From: Pseudomonadota bacterium
Lineage (GTDB): Bacteria > Pseudomonadota > Alphaproteobacteria > Rhodospirillales > Magnetospirillaceae
Direction: 5' to 3'
Assembly (NCBI GenBank): GCA_023426365.1
Contig: JAFAAW010000083.1
Span: forward strand, 6,911 to 70,910
Length of the DNA stretch: 64,000 nucleotides
Of the stretch, positions 34,430-43,131 are shown one piece after another. The notes below the pieces were generated by a model. The model did not search any database, had not been told where the DNA came from, and was given only the letters and a program-made list of their open reading frames with translations. Every line of letters begins with the position of its first letter. Positions within the stretch are counted from its first letter, which is position 1. The position numbers and the translations under genes were made by a program.

Positions 34430-35380
34430 TCAAACTCCCCCTTCCTCGAGCTCGCGGTGACGCAGCTCGATGCGGACCCCCCGCCCCGTCAACCATGCCG
34501 CCAGTCGCTCGGCCACATAGACCGAGCGGTGGCGTCCGCCGGTGCAGCCGACGGCGATGGTCAGGTAGCTCTTGCCCTCGGCGGCGAACCTGGGCAGCAA
34601 CGGCGCCAGCAGGTCGGTCAGAGAGCGAAAGAAGGCCGGAAACGCCGCATCCGCCGCCACATAGCCGGCCACGCCGGCATCGCGGCCGGTCAGCGGCTTG
34701 AGGTCCGGCACGTAATGCGGATTGGACAGGAAGCGGACGTCGAACACCAGATCCGCCTCGCGCGGCAAGCCGTTGCGATAGGCGAACGAGGTGACGAACA
34801 CCATCAGCCCCGGTTCGGCGGCCTGGCCGAAATGACCGGCCAGCACGCGCTTGAACTCGCCCGGCGCCAGCGCCGAGGTGTCGAACACCACGTCGGCGCG
34901 ACGTTTGAGCGGCGACACCAGCGTGCGTTCGTGGCGGATGCCGTCGATCAGCGGGCGGTCCACCGCCAGCGGGTGGCGGCGCCGGGTCTCGGTGAAGCGG
35001 CGGCGCACCACGTCGTCGTCGCAATCCAGGAACAGCACGCGCACGTCCAGGCCGTTATCGGCCGCCAGCGCATCCAGCGCCTGACAGACATGCTCGACGC
35101 CGAAATCGCGGGTGCGGATGTCGATGCCCACCGCCAGCGGGCGGGTGGCGACGGAATCGCTGCCCGGACGCACCAGACTGGTCAGCAGGCTGACCGGCAG
35201 GTTGTCCACCGCCTCGTACCCCAGATCCTCGAGCACCTTGAGCGCCGACGTCTTGCCGGCACCCGACAGCCCGGTGACGATCACCACCCGGCCGGGATCG
35301 GCGCGCTCCGGCGCGGCTGCCTGGGCAGGCGCGGAGGGTGAACGGTGGGGATCGGGGAAGTCATTTGAATCCGTCATCAC
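34430..35380 (-). CDS. rapZ: RNase adapter protein RapZ (YvcJ/YhbJ family)
   Basis: Nucleotide-binding adapter, 316 aa. Walker A is VIVTGLSGAGKTSALKVLED (about 32-51). Signature segments are GYEAVDNLPVSLL, DIRTRDF and, at the C-terminus, YLTIAVGCTGGRHRSVYVAE. In E. coli RapZ directs RNase E to glmZ sRNA; in Alphaproteobacteria the role is less clear. It overlaps hprK by four bases and precedes manX. Confidence 0.95.
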   Translation of the reverse strand: MMTDSNDFPDPHRSPSAPAQAAAPERADPGRVVIVTGLSGAGKTSALKVLEDLGYEAVDNLPVSLLTSLVRPGSDSVATRPLAVGIDIRTRDFGVEHVCQALDALAADNGLDVRVLFLDCDDDVVRRRFTETRRRHPLAVDRPLIDGIRHERTLVSPLKRRADVVFDTSALAPGEFKRVLAGHFGQAAEPGLMVFVTSFAYRNGLPREADLVFDVRFLSNPHYVPDLKPLTGRDAGVAGYVAADAAFPAFFRSLTDLLAPLLPRFAAEGKSYLTIAVGCTGGRHRSVYVAERLAAWLTGRGVRIELRHRELEEGGV

Positions 35381-35808
35381 GGCCGCATTATATCTCGCGT
35401 TGCTGAAAGCATCGCAAGGCGAACCTTCGCCGGGGTTGACGCCTCGAAGGGGGCCAGCGCCACGCGCGGCACCATCACCCCCAAAAGCTGGGCCGAGGAC
35501 GGCTCGGGCAGGCGCTCCATATCCTTCGGTGCCACCAGATCGACCACCAGCGCCAGCGGCGCCCGCGCCCGGTGCGGCACCCGCACGATGCCGACGCCGC
35601 GAACCTCCAGCAGGCCGGCGATGGCGTCGGGGACGCCGACGAACAGGCGGCCGCCATCGTTGCTGACGGCGGTCTGGTCATCGGCCACCAGCACGGCACC
35701 GCCGTCGATCAGGCGCAGGGCCAGATCGGACTTGCCTCCGCCGGAGGGGCCGCGGATCAGGACGGCATGGCCGCCGATCTCGACACTGGTGGCATGAACC
35801 AAGTGCAT
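35377..35808 (-). CDS. hprK: short HPr kinase/phosphorylase
   Basis: C-terminal-type HprK of 143 aa, about half the length of the Firmicutes enzyme and lacking its N-terminal domain, as usual in Alphaproteobacteria. The P-loop is RGPSGGGKSDLALRLID (about 19-35), followed by LVADDQT and GVGIVRVPH. It phosphorylates HPr on the regulatory Ser (Ser55 of the HPr encoded in this cluster). It overlaps rapZ (ATGA) and lies 63 bp after chvG. Confidence 0.94.
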   Translation of the reverse strand: MHLVHATSVEIGGHAVLIRGPSGGGKSDLALRLIDGGAVLVADDQTAVSNDGGRLFVGVPDAIAGLLEVRGVGIVRVPHRARAPLALVVDLVAPKDMERLPEPSSAQLLGVMVPRVALAPFEASTPAKVRLAMLSATRDIMRP

Positions 35809-35871
35809 GAGAGCAGGGTGGAGCGCACAAGCGGGGGAGTCAATCCCCGCCCTTCCGCCAACCCCTCCGCC

Positions 35872-37539
35872 CTACCGCGCCGACGGCAGCTTCACCACGA
35901 ACCGGGCGCCGCCTTCGGGGCGGTTCTCGGCCCAGATCAGGCCGCCATGGGCCTGGACGATCTGCTTCGAGATGGACAGGCCCAGGCCGGAATGGGTGCC
36001 GAACTTTTCCGTCTGCGGCCGTTCGGAATAGAAACGGTCGAAGATGGCGTCCAGCTTGTTGTCGGGGATGCCGGGGCCGTCGTCCTCCACATGGATGCGC
36101 ACGAACTTGCCCTCGCGCTCGGCCGACAGGCGGATGGTGCCGCCGGGCGGGCTGAATGAGGCGGCATTGCCGATCAGGTTGCGCAGCACCTGGACAAGCC
36201 GGCCCTCGATGCCGGCCACCACCAGCGGGTCGCCCTGGGGCACCTGGACAGCGTAACGCACACCGCCGTCCTCGGCCGTGCTGCCATAGATATCGCCCAG
36301 GGTTTCCAGCATGGCGGACACCGCCACCGGCTCTGTCTCGGCGCGCGACAATTCGGCGTCGATGCGCGAGGCGTCGGAAATGTCGGTGATCAGGCGGTTC
36401 AGGCGTTCCACGTCGTCCTGGACGATGGCCAGCAGCTTGCGCTGCTTTTCGGGATCGGTCAGGCGCGCCGCCGTTTCCACCGCCGAACGCACGCTGGTCA
36501 GCGGGTTCTTGATCTCGTGGGCGACGTCGGCGGCAAAGCGTTCGATGGCGTCCATGCGGGTCCACAACGCCTCGGTCATCTCCTTGAACGCCAGCGACAG
36601 CTCGCCGATCTCGTCGTGGCGGGTGCCGAAATCGGGGATCTTGGCGCGGCGGCCGTGGCCGTGGCGCACCTGCTCGGCGGCCAGGGCCAGACGGCGGATG
36701 GGCCGGGCGATGGTGCCCGCCATGTAGAAGGACAGCGCGGTGGTGATGGCCAGCGAGACCACGAAAATCTGCAGGATGTTCAACCGCACCTGGAACAGGC
36801 TCTTGGCGATGGCGCGGCCGTCGGCCTGCACCACCAGGGCGCCGACCACCTGCTTGTAGCGCTGCACCGGCACCGCCACCGACAGCACCAGCCCGCCCGA
36901 GCGCCAACGCACCGCCGACTGGGTGCGCCCGGCCAGCGCCGCCATGGCCTCGGGCCAGTTCTCGGCGCGGTCGTGGGCGTGCTCGACGTAATGGGGCAGC
37001 GTGGCGTCCTCGGGCATCCAGGTGGACAGGCCGTCCCACCAGCGCACCACCTCGGCCTGCAGGCCGTGGCCGGCGGGGGGCGGCAATTCCTCGATCTGGA
37101 TGTTGCCCTTGACCGACAGCAGGAAGCGGGAATCGGCGGCCAGGTCGCCCACCGCGTCGAACAGCCGGGCGCGCACCTGGGCCGGTTCGGCCAGGCGGCG
37201 CACCATCTGCTGCGCCAGTTCGGGATTAAGCTCCAAGAAGCCCAGCGCCTGTTCGCTGACCGCGCCCTCGCCCACCGCGCCGGCCACCATCTCGGCCTGG
37301 GTGGCAAGGCCGGCAAGCTCGCTCTGGATCAGGCCCTGCTTGTAGCGGTCCATGTAGAACAGGCCCGCCACCAGCAGAATGGGCGCGATCAGGTTGACCG
37401 CCAGGATGCGCCGGGTCAGCGGCGATTTCAGCGGCCGCCAGCGCCGGAAGCGGCGCCGCGGCGGGGCTCCGTCCTGCCCCGCGGCAGGGGGGGCACCCCG
37501 GCCGCCGGCGCGGCCCGCCGGCTCAGAGCGAATCGTCAC
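35872..37539 (-). CDS. chvG: ChvG/ExoS-type sensor histidine kinase
   Basis: Membrane kinase of 555 aa for envelope/acid sensing. A basic Pro-rich cytoplasmic N-terminus is followed by TM1 (about 43-62), a large periplasmic sensor domain (about 65-255), TM2 (about 258-282), HAMP, H-box FAADVAHEIKNPLTSV, N-box LRNLIGNAASFS and G-box SGLGLSISKQIV. Its start lies 17 bp inside the 3' end of chvI. The order chvI-chvG-hprK-rapZ-manX-HPr is the conserved alphaproteobacterial arrangement linking this system with the regulatory PTS. Confidence 0.95.
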   Translation of the reverse strand: MTIRSEPAGRAGGRGAPPAAGQDGAPPRRRFRRWRPLKSPLTRRILAVNLIAPILLVAGLFYMDRYKQGLIQSELAGLATQAEMVAGAVGEGAVSEQALGFLELNPELAQQMVRRLAEPAQVRARLFDAVGDLAADSRFLLSVKGNIQIEELPPPAGHGLQAEVVRWWDGLSTWMPEDATLPHYVEHAHDRAENWPEAMAALAGRTQSAVRWRSGGLVLSVAVPVQRYKQVVGALVVQADGRAIAKSLFQVRLNILQIFVVSLAITTALSFYMAGTIARPIRRLALAAEQVRHGHGRRAKIPDFGTRHDEIGELSLAFKEMTEALWTRMDAIERFAADVAHEIKNPLTSVRSAVETAARLTDPEKQRKLLAIVQDDVERLNRLITDISDASRIDAELSRAETEPVAVSAMLETLGDIYGSTAEDGGVRYAVQVPQGDPLVVAGIEGRLVQVLRNLIGNAASFSPPGGTIRLSAEREGKFVRIHVEDDGPGIPDNKLDAIFDRFYSERPQTEKFGTHSGLGLSISKQIVQAHGGLIWAENRPEGGARFVVKLPSAR

Positions 37540-38224
37540 GATAGCGATAGCCGACGCCGTACAGGGTCTCGATGTGGGCGAAGGTGTCGTCCACCTCGCG
37601 GAACTTCTTGCGCAGGCGCTTTATGTGGCTGTCGATGGTGCGGTCGTCCACATAGATGTGTTCGCCATAGGCCGCGTCGATCAACTGGTCGCGGTTCTTG
37701 ACGTGGCCCGGCCGCTGGGCCAGCGATTTCAGGATCAGGAATTCGGTGACCGTGAGGTCCACCTTCTGCCCCTTCCAGGTGCAGACGTGGCGGGCCTGGT
37801 CCAGCACCAGCTCGCCGCGCGCCAGGGTCGAGCCGGCGGCCGGCTCGGCTTCCGCCGATGCCTCCAGCCGGCGCAGCAGGGCGCGGATGCGCTCGATCAG
37901 CAGCTTTTGGGAAAACGGCTTCTTGATGTAGTCGTCCGCCCCCATGCGCAGGCCCAGCAACTCGTCCACCTCGTCGTCCTTCGAGGTCAGGAAGATCACC
38001 GGGATGGCCGATTGCTTGCGCAGGCGCTGCAACAATTCCATGCCGTCCATGCGCGGCATCTTGATGTCCAGCACGGCCAGGTCCGACGGCTGGCTGGTCA
38101 GGCCACGCAGGGCGTCGGCGCCGTCGGTATAGGTGCGGACCTTGAAGCCCTCCGCCTCCAGCGCCATGGACACCGAAGTGAGGATGTTGCGGTCATCGTC
38201 GACCAGAGCGATCGTGTACGTCAC
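37523..38224 (-). CDS. chvI: ChvI-type response regulator
   Basis: OmpR-family regulator, 233 aa. The receiver has TIALVDDDRNIL, phospho-acceptor Asp in LAVLDIKMPRMDG and Lys in YIKKPFS. The winged-helix domain ends in IETLYGVGYRYRD. It shows the ChvI-typical stretch VDDRTIDSHIKRLRKKFR. It is the first gene of the chvI-chvG transcript and is divergent from the riboswitch-controlled cbi operon. Confidence 0.96.
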   Translation of the reverse strand: MTYTIALVDDDRNILTSVSMALEAEGFKVRTYTDGADALRGLTSQPSDLAVLDIKMPRMDGMELLQRLRKQSAIPVIFLTSKDDEVDELLGLRMGADDYIKKPFSQKLLIERIRALLRRLEASAEAEPAAGSTLARGELVLDQARHVCTWKGQKVDLTVTEFLILKSLAQRPGHVKNRDQLIDAAYGEHIYVDDRTIDSHIKRLRKKFREVDDTFAHIETLYGVGYRYRDDSL

Positions 38225-38321
38225 TGGAGTGATACCTCGCTGGGAAACCGCAGGGCCGAAGGGTTACCGAATCGGAAAGACCTGGCAACCCCCCGCCGCC
38301 AAATTAAACCTTTCGCGGGAA

Positions 38322-38350
38322 TTGACACCCCGATTGGGGCGAAATTATAG
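38322..38350 (+). promoter_or_regulatory. promoter of the cbiMNQO operon
   Basis: Consensus TTGACA (38322-38327), 17-bp spacer and TTATAG (38345-38350), placed just before the riboswitch aptamer. The spacer contains the inverted repeat CCCC-GATT-GGGG. Confidence 0.75.
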
Positions 38351-38359
38351 TCCGCTCCG

Positions 38360-38580
38360 ATGGTTCCCCAAGGCAACGTCGTTGCCAAGGGGTGAAAAGG
38401 GAACCCGGTGCGGCGGCCGAAAAGGCGGCCTATGCCGGGGCTGCCCCCGCAACTGTAAGCGGAGAGGTTCCGGTCGTTCGCGACGCCACTGGCCCGTCCA
38501 CGAAATCCACCGTGCGACGATCAAAGCCGGGAAGGCTATGCCGGAACCCATGACCCGCAAGCCAGGAGACCTGCCATCGC
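38360..38580 (+). ncRNA. cobalamin (B12) riboswitch
   Basis: The leader of cbiM contains the conserved aptamer elements in order: GGGAACCCGGTGCGG, GGGGCTGCCCCCGCAACTG with TAAGC, CCACTGG, GGGAAGGC, and the B12 box AAGCCAGGAGACCTGCC (38559-38575). About 105 nt remain between the box and the ATG, room for an expression platform. Binding of adenosylcobalamin normally lowers expression, so cobalt uptake would be shut when B12 is plentiful. Confidence 0.95.
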
Positions 38581-38684
38581 ACGTGCGTGCGCACGCTGTT
38601 CCGGGCGGGGTGTCCCGGGACGGTGAAGCCCTCCGATGTTCGGGTCGGCTGTGCGCCCGCTTTCGCGGTTGAAGGTGGATAGAA

Positions 38685-39353
38685 ATGCATATCATGGAAG
38701 GTTTTCTTCCCGTCGCCCATGCGGCGGGATGGACAGCGGTGTCGGTGCCATTCGTGGTGATGGGCGCGCGGCGCCTGAAAACCGTGCTGGCCGAGCACCC
38801 CGAGGCGCGCCTCAGCCTGGGCGCGGCGGGGGCGTTCGCCTTCGTGCTGTCGGCGCTGAAGCTGCCCAGCGTGACCGGCTCGTGCTCGCATCCCACGGGC
38901 ACCGGATTGGGCGCCATCACCATGGGACCGGCGGTGATGAGCGTGCTGGGCACCATCGTGCTGCTGTTCCAGGCCCTGCTGCTGGCCCATGGCGGCCTGA
39001 CCACGCTGGGCGCCAACGTGTTTTCCATGGCCATTGCCGGCCCGTGGATCGCCTGGGGCGTGTGGAAGCTGGCCGGCAAGCTGGGCGCGCCCACCGCGCT
39101 GGCGGTGTTCCTGGGGGCGTTCGCCGGCGATCTGGGCACCTATCTCGTGACCTCGGTCCAGTTGGCGCTGGCCTTCCCCGACGCCACCACCGGCTATGGC
39201 GGCGCCTTCGCCAAGTTCGCCGGCATCTTCGCCCTCACCCAGGTGCCGCTGGCGGTGGCCGAGGGCCTGCTGACGGTGGTGGTGGTCAATGCCCTGTCCA
39301 CCCGCCTGGGCGGGACCGGCATCAAGGCGTCCGGCGTGGAGGTGAAGGCGTGA
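38685..39353 (+). CDS. cbiM: cobalt ECF transporter substrate-specific component CbiM
   Basis: Integral membrane S-component (222 aa) for Co2+ uptake. It begins MHIMEGFLP, the invariant N-terminus whose main-chain nitrogen and His2 bind the metal. It continues with LKLPSVTGSCSHPTGTG, the second conserved metal loop, and has about seven hydrophobic helices. AAGGTGGATAGAA precedes the ATG. It lies directly under the cobalamin riboswitch and overlaps cbiN (TGATG). Confidence 0.97.
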   Translation: MHIMEGFLPVAHAAGWTAVSVPFVVMGARRLKTVLAEHPEARLSLGAAGAFAFVLSALKLPSVTGSCSHPTGTGLGAITMGPAVMSVLGTIVLLFQALLLAHGGLTTLGANVFSMAIAGPWIAWGVWKLAGKLGAPTALAVFLGAFAGDLGTYLVTSVQLALAFPDATTGYGGAFAKFAGIFALTQVPLAVAEGLLTVVVVNALSTRLGGTGIKASGVEVKA

Positions 39354-39622
39354 TGACCCGTACGACCAATGCCCTGCTGCTGACGGCGGCGGCCGCCATC
39401 GTCGCCGCCCCCATGCTGCTGAACCTGCCCGGCGAATATGGCGGGGCCGACGGCGCCGCCAAGGATGCCATCGCCGAAACCGGCTACCAGCCGTGGTTCG
39501 AACCCCTGTGGTCGCCGCCCTCGGGCGAGATCGAGAGCCTGTTCTTCGCCCTGCAAGCGGCGCTGGGCGCCGGCGTGCTGGGCTATGTGCTGGGCTATGT
39601 GCGGGGAAAGCGCCGGCAATGA
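39353..39622 (+). CDS. cbiN: cobalt transport protein CbiN
   Basis: Small auxiliary membrane protein of 89 aa with two helices flanking a periplasmic loop. The N-terminal helix ends with NLPGEYGGADG, and the conserved GYQPWFEPLWSPPSGEIESL loop is followed by the second helix and a basic end RGKRRQ. It is needed with CbiM for cobalt uptake. Start and stop overlap both neighbours. Confidence 0.94.
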   Translation: MTRTTNALLLTAAAAIVAAPMLLNLPGEYGGADGAAKDAIAETGYQPWFEPLWSPPSGEIESLFFALQAALGAGVLGYVLGYVRGKRRQ

Positions 39623-40344
39623 TCTCCTCCGACCGGCTGGCCCATACCAGCCGTTGGCGGACACGCTCGCTGGCGGAAAAATCCCTGTTGTCGCTGGGGC
39701 TCCTGGCCTTGGCCCTGGCGCTGCCGCCATGGCCGGGCGGCGTGCTGGTTCTGGCCATCGCGGTCAGCGCCGCGCTGGCCGCCGGCACCCCGCCCGGCGC
39801 CCTGGCCCGGCTGGCGCTGGGTCCGCTGGCCTTCATCCTGACCGGCGCCGCCACCTTGCTGGTGCAGGGCGGCCCCCAGGGGCTGCACCTGTCGGCCGAG
39901 GGCGCCGTCCATGCCGGGCATCTGGTGCTGCGGGCCATGGCGGCGGTGTCGGCGCTGCTGTTGCTGACCGTGACCACCCCGGCCTCGGAACTGGTGCAGG
40001 GGCTGCGCCGCCTGGGCCTGCCGGCCGAGGTGGCGGAGGTGGCGCTGACCACCTATCGCCTGCTGTTCGTCCTGCTCGACACCGCCGCCGCCATCCATGC
40101 CAGCCAGGAATCCCGCCTGGGGACCACCGGCTGGCGGCGGCGCATCCGCTCCACCGGCCTGCTGGCCGCCGCCTTGCTGCCGCGCGCGCTTGACCGCGCC
40201 CGCCGGCTGGAACAGGGACTGGCGGCGCGCGGCTTCGACGGGTCGCTGCGCACGCTGTCGCCGGCCCGCCCGGCCAGCGCGCCCGCCCTTGCCCTTATCG
40301 CCGCCCTGTTGATCGCCTTGGGAGGGGCGGGAGCATGGATGTGA
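39619..40344 (+). CDS. cbiQ: cobalt ECF transporter T component CbiQ
   Basis: Transmembrane coupling subunit, 241 aa. The ATG at 39619 overlaps the cbiN stop. Several hydrophobic helices are followed by the coupling-helix motif region ALLPRALDRARRLEQGLAAR, matching the ARG-type motifs of ECF T proteins (the second motif is degenerate: AARGFDG). It overlaps cbiO by 10 bp. Confidence 0.93.
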   Translation: MISSDRLAHTSRWRTRSLAEKSLLSLGLLALALALPPWPGGVLVLAIAVSAALAAGTPPGALARLALGPLAFILTGAATLLVQGGPQGLHLSAEGAVHAGHLVLRAMAAVSALLLLTVTTPASELVQGLRRLGLPAEVAEVALTTYRLLFVLLDTAAAIHASQESRLGTTGWRRRIRSTGLLAAALLPRALDRARRLEQGLAARGFDGSLRTLSPARPASAPALALIAALLIALGGAGAWM

Positions 40345-41174
40345 TCCTCGAGGCGCGCGGCCTCGGCTATGCCTATCCCGGCGGCGTGCCCGCCCTGTCG
40401 GGCCTGGACCTGACGGTGGCGCGCAACCGGCGCCTCGCCATCCTGGGTCCCAACGGCGCCGGCAAGACCACGCTTCTGATGCACCTGAACGGGACGCTGC
40501 GCCCCCAGGCCGGCGAGGTGCGGCTGGACGGCGCCGTCCAATCCTATGGCCGCGCCGCCCTGGCCGCGTGGCGCCGCCGAGTCGGGCTGGTGTTGCAGGA
40601 ACCCGACGATCAACTGTTCGCGCCTTCGGTGGCCGAGGACGTGTCGTTCGGCCCCCTCAATTTGGGCCTGTCCGACGCCGAGACCCGCGAGCGGGTGGAC
40701 GAGGCGCTGGCCGCCCTGCGCATCGCCGATCTGGCCGAGCGCCCCACCCACATGCTGTCGTTCGGCCAGAAGAAGCGCGTCGCCATCGCCGGCGCGGTGG
40801 CCATGCGGCCCGAGGTGCTGTTGCTGGACGAACCCACCGCCGGACTGGACCAGTTCGGCGCCGTTCACCTGCTGGCGGCGCTGGACCGGCTGCGCGCGGG
40901 CGGCGCCACCCTGGCCTTCACCACCCATGACGTGGACCTGGCGTGGTCGTGGGCCGACAGCGTGGCGCTGTTCGTCGGCGGCCGGGTCATCCGCCAGGGC
41001 ACGCCCGAGGACGTGCTGGCCGACGCCGACGCGCTGGCCCAGGCCCGGCTCAGGCCGCCCTTGCTGCTGGAGCTGGGATTGATGGCGCGCCAGCGCGGAT
41101 GGCTGGCGGCGGATGCGCCCCTGCCCCGCACTCGGGCGCAGGCGCTGGAACTGATGGAACGCGCGCCCCGCTAG
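40335..41174 (+). CDS. cbiO: cobalt ECF transporter ATPase CbiO
   Basis: ATP-binding subunit of 279 aa. Walker A is GPNGAGKTTLLMHLNG (about 37-52), the Q-loop LVLQEPDDQLFAPSV is the ECF-type variant, the signature is LSFGQKKRVAIAGAV, Walker B is VLLLDEPTAGLD and the switch is TTHDVD. It completes cbiMNQO; only one ATPase is present, as expected for a homodimer. Confidence 0.96.
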   Translation: MDVILEARGLGYAYPGGVPALSGLDLTVARNRRLAILGPNGAGKTTLLMHLNGTLRPQAGEVRLDGAVQSYGRAALAAWRRRVGLVLQEPDDQLFAPSVAEDVSFGPLNLGLSDAETRERVDEALAALRIADLAERPTHMLSFGQKKRVAIAGAVAMRPEVLLLDEPTAGLDQFGAVHLLAALDRLRAGGATLAFTTHDVDLAWSWADSVALFVGGRVIRQGTPEDVLADADALAQARLRPPLLLELGLMARQRGWLAADAPLPRTRAQALELMERAPR

Positions 41175-41285
41175 TCCGACTTTTTTGATCGGACAAAGGC
41201 AAAAAGCGCCCCCATTCATACGATTGTTATAGCCCGTTGGCCGCCCCCTTAAGCGGGGCGCGAACGCAGTTCGCATTCGCACGGC

Positions 41286-41471
41286 ATGATGGCGTCACTG
41301 GAGATTGGCACGGAGGCCCAGGTGAAAGCGCCCCTGGCGGCGACAGGACGGGAAGGACCGGCACGCGGGACCGAACCGCCGGCCCCCAAGTCCGATCCGG
41401 CGATCATCGCCGCGATGGCAGCCAACCTTGCCGCCCAGATGTTTTGGCCCGAGACCAAACGAAACCGCTGA
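41286..41471 (+). CDS. weak candidate 61-aa protein in the cbiO-PCuAC gap
   Basis: The gap 41175-41571 holds one plausible open frame (MMASLEIGTEAQVKAPLAAT ... AAQMFWPETKRNR). No ribosome site is seen before its ATG, and no family is recognised. The only support for plus-strand transcription here is the strong hairpin at 41525-41555 followed by TTAACTTTT. It could equally be non-coding. Confidence 0.25.
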   Translation: MMASLEIGTEAQVKAPLAATGREGPARGTEPPAPKSDPAIIAAMAANLAAQMFWPETKRNR

Positions 41472-41524
41472 CACATCCCGCCGGGGATGTTTCCTGCCCC
41501 ACCCCCCAACGTTCCCGGCCGGAC

Positions 41525-41564
41525 GCCCCCTTCCCTCCCCCCAAGGGAAGGGGGCTTAACTTTT
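41525..41564. terminator. strong 11-bp hairpin (plus-strand terminator or end of PCuAC transcript)
   Basis: GCCCCCTTCCC (41525-41535) pairs perfectly with GGGAAGGGGGC (41545-41555), loop of 9. On the plus strand TTAACTTTT follows, so it best fits termination of plus-strand transcripts coming from the cbi operon side. It also lies 17 bp after the PCuAC stop on the minus strand, without a T run there. Confidence 0.6.
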
Positions 41565-41571
41565 CCGGGCC

Positions 41572-42126
41572 TCAGTTGCCCTTGCCGTGCATCTGCTCGT
41601 GCATCGCCTTGTGCGCCGGGTCCTGCATGTGGCTTTGATGGGCGACCGGGTCGTGCACCATGCCGGCCCCCGGCCCCATGGCCCCCACCGGCTTGACGTC
41701 CACGGTCACGGTCACCTTGCCGGCCTGGGCGAAGTCCAGTTCCAGCGGGAAGCTGGTGCCCTCCTTCAGCGGCTCGTGCAGGCCGATCAGCATGATGTGC
41801 AGGCCGCCCGGCGCCATGGCCACGGTCTTGCCCGGCTGCAGCTCGATGCTGCCCACCGCCACCATGCGCATGACGTCGCCCTGGGCGATGTGGGTATGCA
41901 GTTCCACCGTCTTGGAGACCTTGGCGCTGGCGCCCAGCAGGTTGTCGGTGGCGGTGCCGGTGTTGGTGATGGTGACGAAGGCGCCGCCGGCCGGTGCGCG
42001 CGCGGGCGTGGCACGCGCCCAGGCGTCCTTGATCTCGATGGCGCCGATCTTGGCGTCGCCGGCTGCCGCGGGCAGCGACAGCGCCGCCAGGGTCAGGCCG
42101 AGCACGGTTCCCAGCAACGTCTTCAT
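41572..42126 (-). CDS. PCuAC-type periplasmic copper chaperone
   Basis: A 184-aa exported protein that delivers Cu(I) to cytochrome oxidase in related bacteria. The signal peptide is about 1-23 (MKTLLGTVLGLTLAALSLPA, cleavage AAA/AG). The copper ligands are in ELHTHIAQGDVMRM followed about 20 residues later by GGLHIML, matching the H-x-M pattern of DUF461/PCuAC. The C-terminus is rich in His and Met (HDPVAHQSHMQD ... HEQMHGKGN), probably an extra metal-binding tail. GGGAAGGATCATC precedes the ATG. Confidence 0.92.
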   Translation of the reverse strand: MKTLLGTVLGLTLAALSLPAAAGDAKIGAIEIKDAWARATPARAPAGGAFVTITNTGTATDNLLGASAKVSKTVELHTHIAQGDVMRMVAVGSIELQPGKTVAMAPGGLHIMLIGLHEPLKEGTSFPLELDFAQAGKVTVTVDVKPVGAMGPGAGMVHDPVAHQSHMQDPAHKAMHEQMHGKGN

Positions 42127-42209
42127 CTGCGATGATCCTTCCCGAATGAGTCCATAAGGCCACCCATGCGGCATGTTGCCGCCGGGTCGCGCATGGTAAA
42201 CGTTAACGC

Positions 42210-42917
42210 ATGATCGACGCCATGGCCCATGATCCTGATCAAATCCCGTTGCCCGACGACAACCGGCGCGCGTTGCGCCAGGTGGCGCGCGCCTGCCGCA
42301 AGGCGACGCTGGCCACCGTGCTGGAGGACGGCGCGCCCTATGCCTCGCTGGTGACGGTGGCGTTCGATCACGACCTGTCGCCCATCCTGCTCTTGTCGGG
42401 GCTGGCGGACCACACCCGCAACCTGGCCGCGGACGGCCGCTGCTCGCTGCTGCTGGACGGTACCGACGGCCTTGCCAACCCGCAGACCGGCCCCCGCGTC
42501 ACCCTGACCGGACGGGCGGCGCCGGCGGTTGACGACGGCGACCTCCGCGCCCGCTTCCTGGCCCGCCACCCGGGCGCCGCGCTGTATGCCGGCTTCGCCG
42601 ACTTCTCCATCTGGCGGGTCGCGGCCGAGCGCGCCCATTTCGTCGGCGGCTTCGGCCGCGCCGTGTGGTTTCCCGCCCCCTTCGGCCTGCGCCCCGAAAC
42701 GATCGCCGCCCTGACCGCCGCCGAAGCGGCCCTGGTGGAGCAGGCCAATGCCAGCCACCCGCTGCCGGAGGGCTGGCGCGTCGCCGCGCTCGATGCCGAC
42801 GGCGCCGATCTGGCCAATGCCGACCAATCCAGACGGCTTTGTTTTCGCGCCCCGGTGGAAAGCCCCGAGCAGCTTCGCGCGGCCTTGGCCGAATCCCTGA
42901 GCGTGTCGTTCGGCTAA
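42210..42917 (+). CDS. HugZ-like pyridoxamine-5'-phosphate-oxidase-fold protein
   Basis: A 235-aa protein with an FMN-binding-type split barrel (about 20-150; CRKATLATVLEDGAPYASLV, LSGLADHTRNL) and a C-terminal DUF2470-like domain (about 160-230; ALVEQANASHPLPEG ... VAALDADGADL). This two-domain layout is that of HugZ heme-utilisation proteins, which can degrade heme. Whether this one is active on heme is unknown, and no heme uptake genes are near. An ATG four codons downstream is an alternative start. Confidence 0.88.
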   Translation: MIDAMAHDPDQIPLPDDNRRALRQVARACRKATLATVLEDGAPYASLVTVAFDHDLSPILLLSGLADHTRNLAADGRCSLLLDGTDGLANPQTGPRVTLTGRAAPAVDDGDLRARFLARHPGAALYAGFADFSIWRVAAERAHFVGGFGRAVWFPAPFGLRPETIAALTAAEAALVEQANASHPLPEGWRVAALDADGADLANADQSRRLCFRAPVESPEQLRAALAESLSVSFG

Positions 42918-43131
42918 GCCTTTGGAGGTAACCCTGCCACACTAAGGCCATTGCCCGCGCCTCGCGGGAAGGCTATCTTCGGCACCTCTTCACGGCGGCG
43001 GCGCGAGGTATCTCGCGCCATTCTCGGCGGTCGATCCCCGCGACCAAGGTGCGCCCCGCTGAAACACGCGGGGCCAAGTCTCTGGGGCCATATGGAAACG
43101 GCCACCATCAATGGGATGGAGAACGGTAATC

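Noticed and set aside
41175..41195. GTCCGA ... TCGGAC hairpin after cbiO as operon terminator
   Set aside because: The stem is only six pairs with the T run in the loop rather than after the stem. The hairpin at 41525-41555 is a better candidate.
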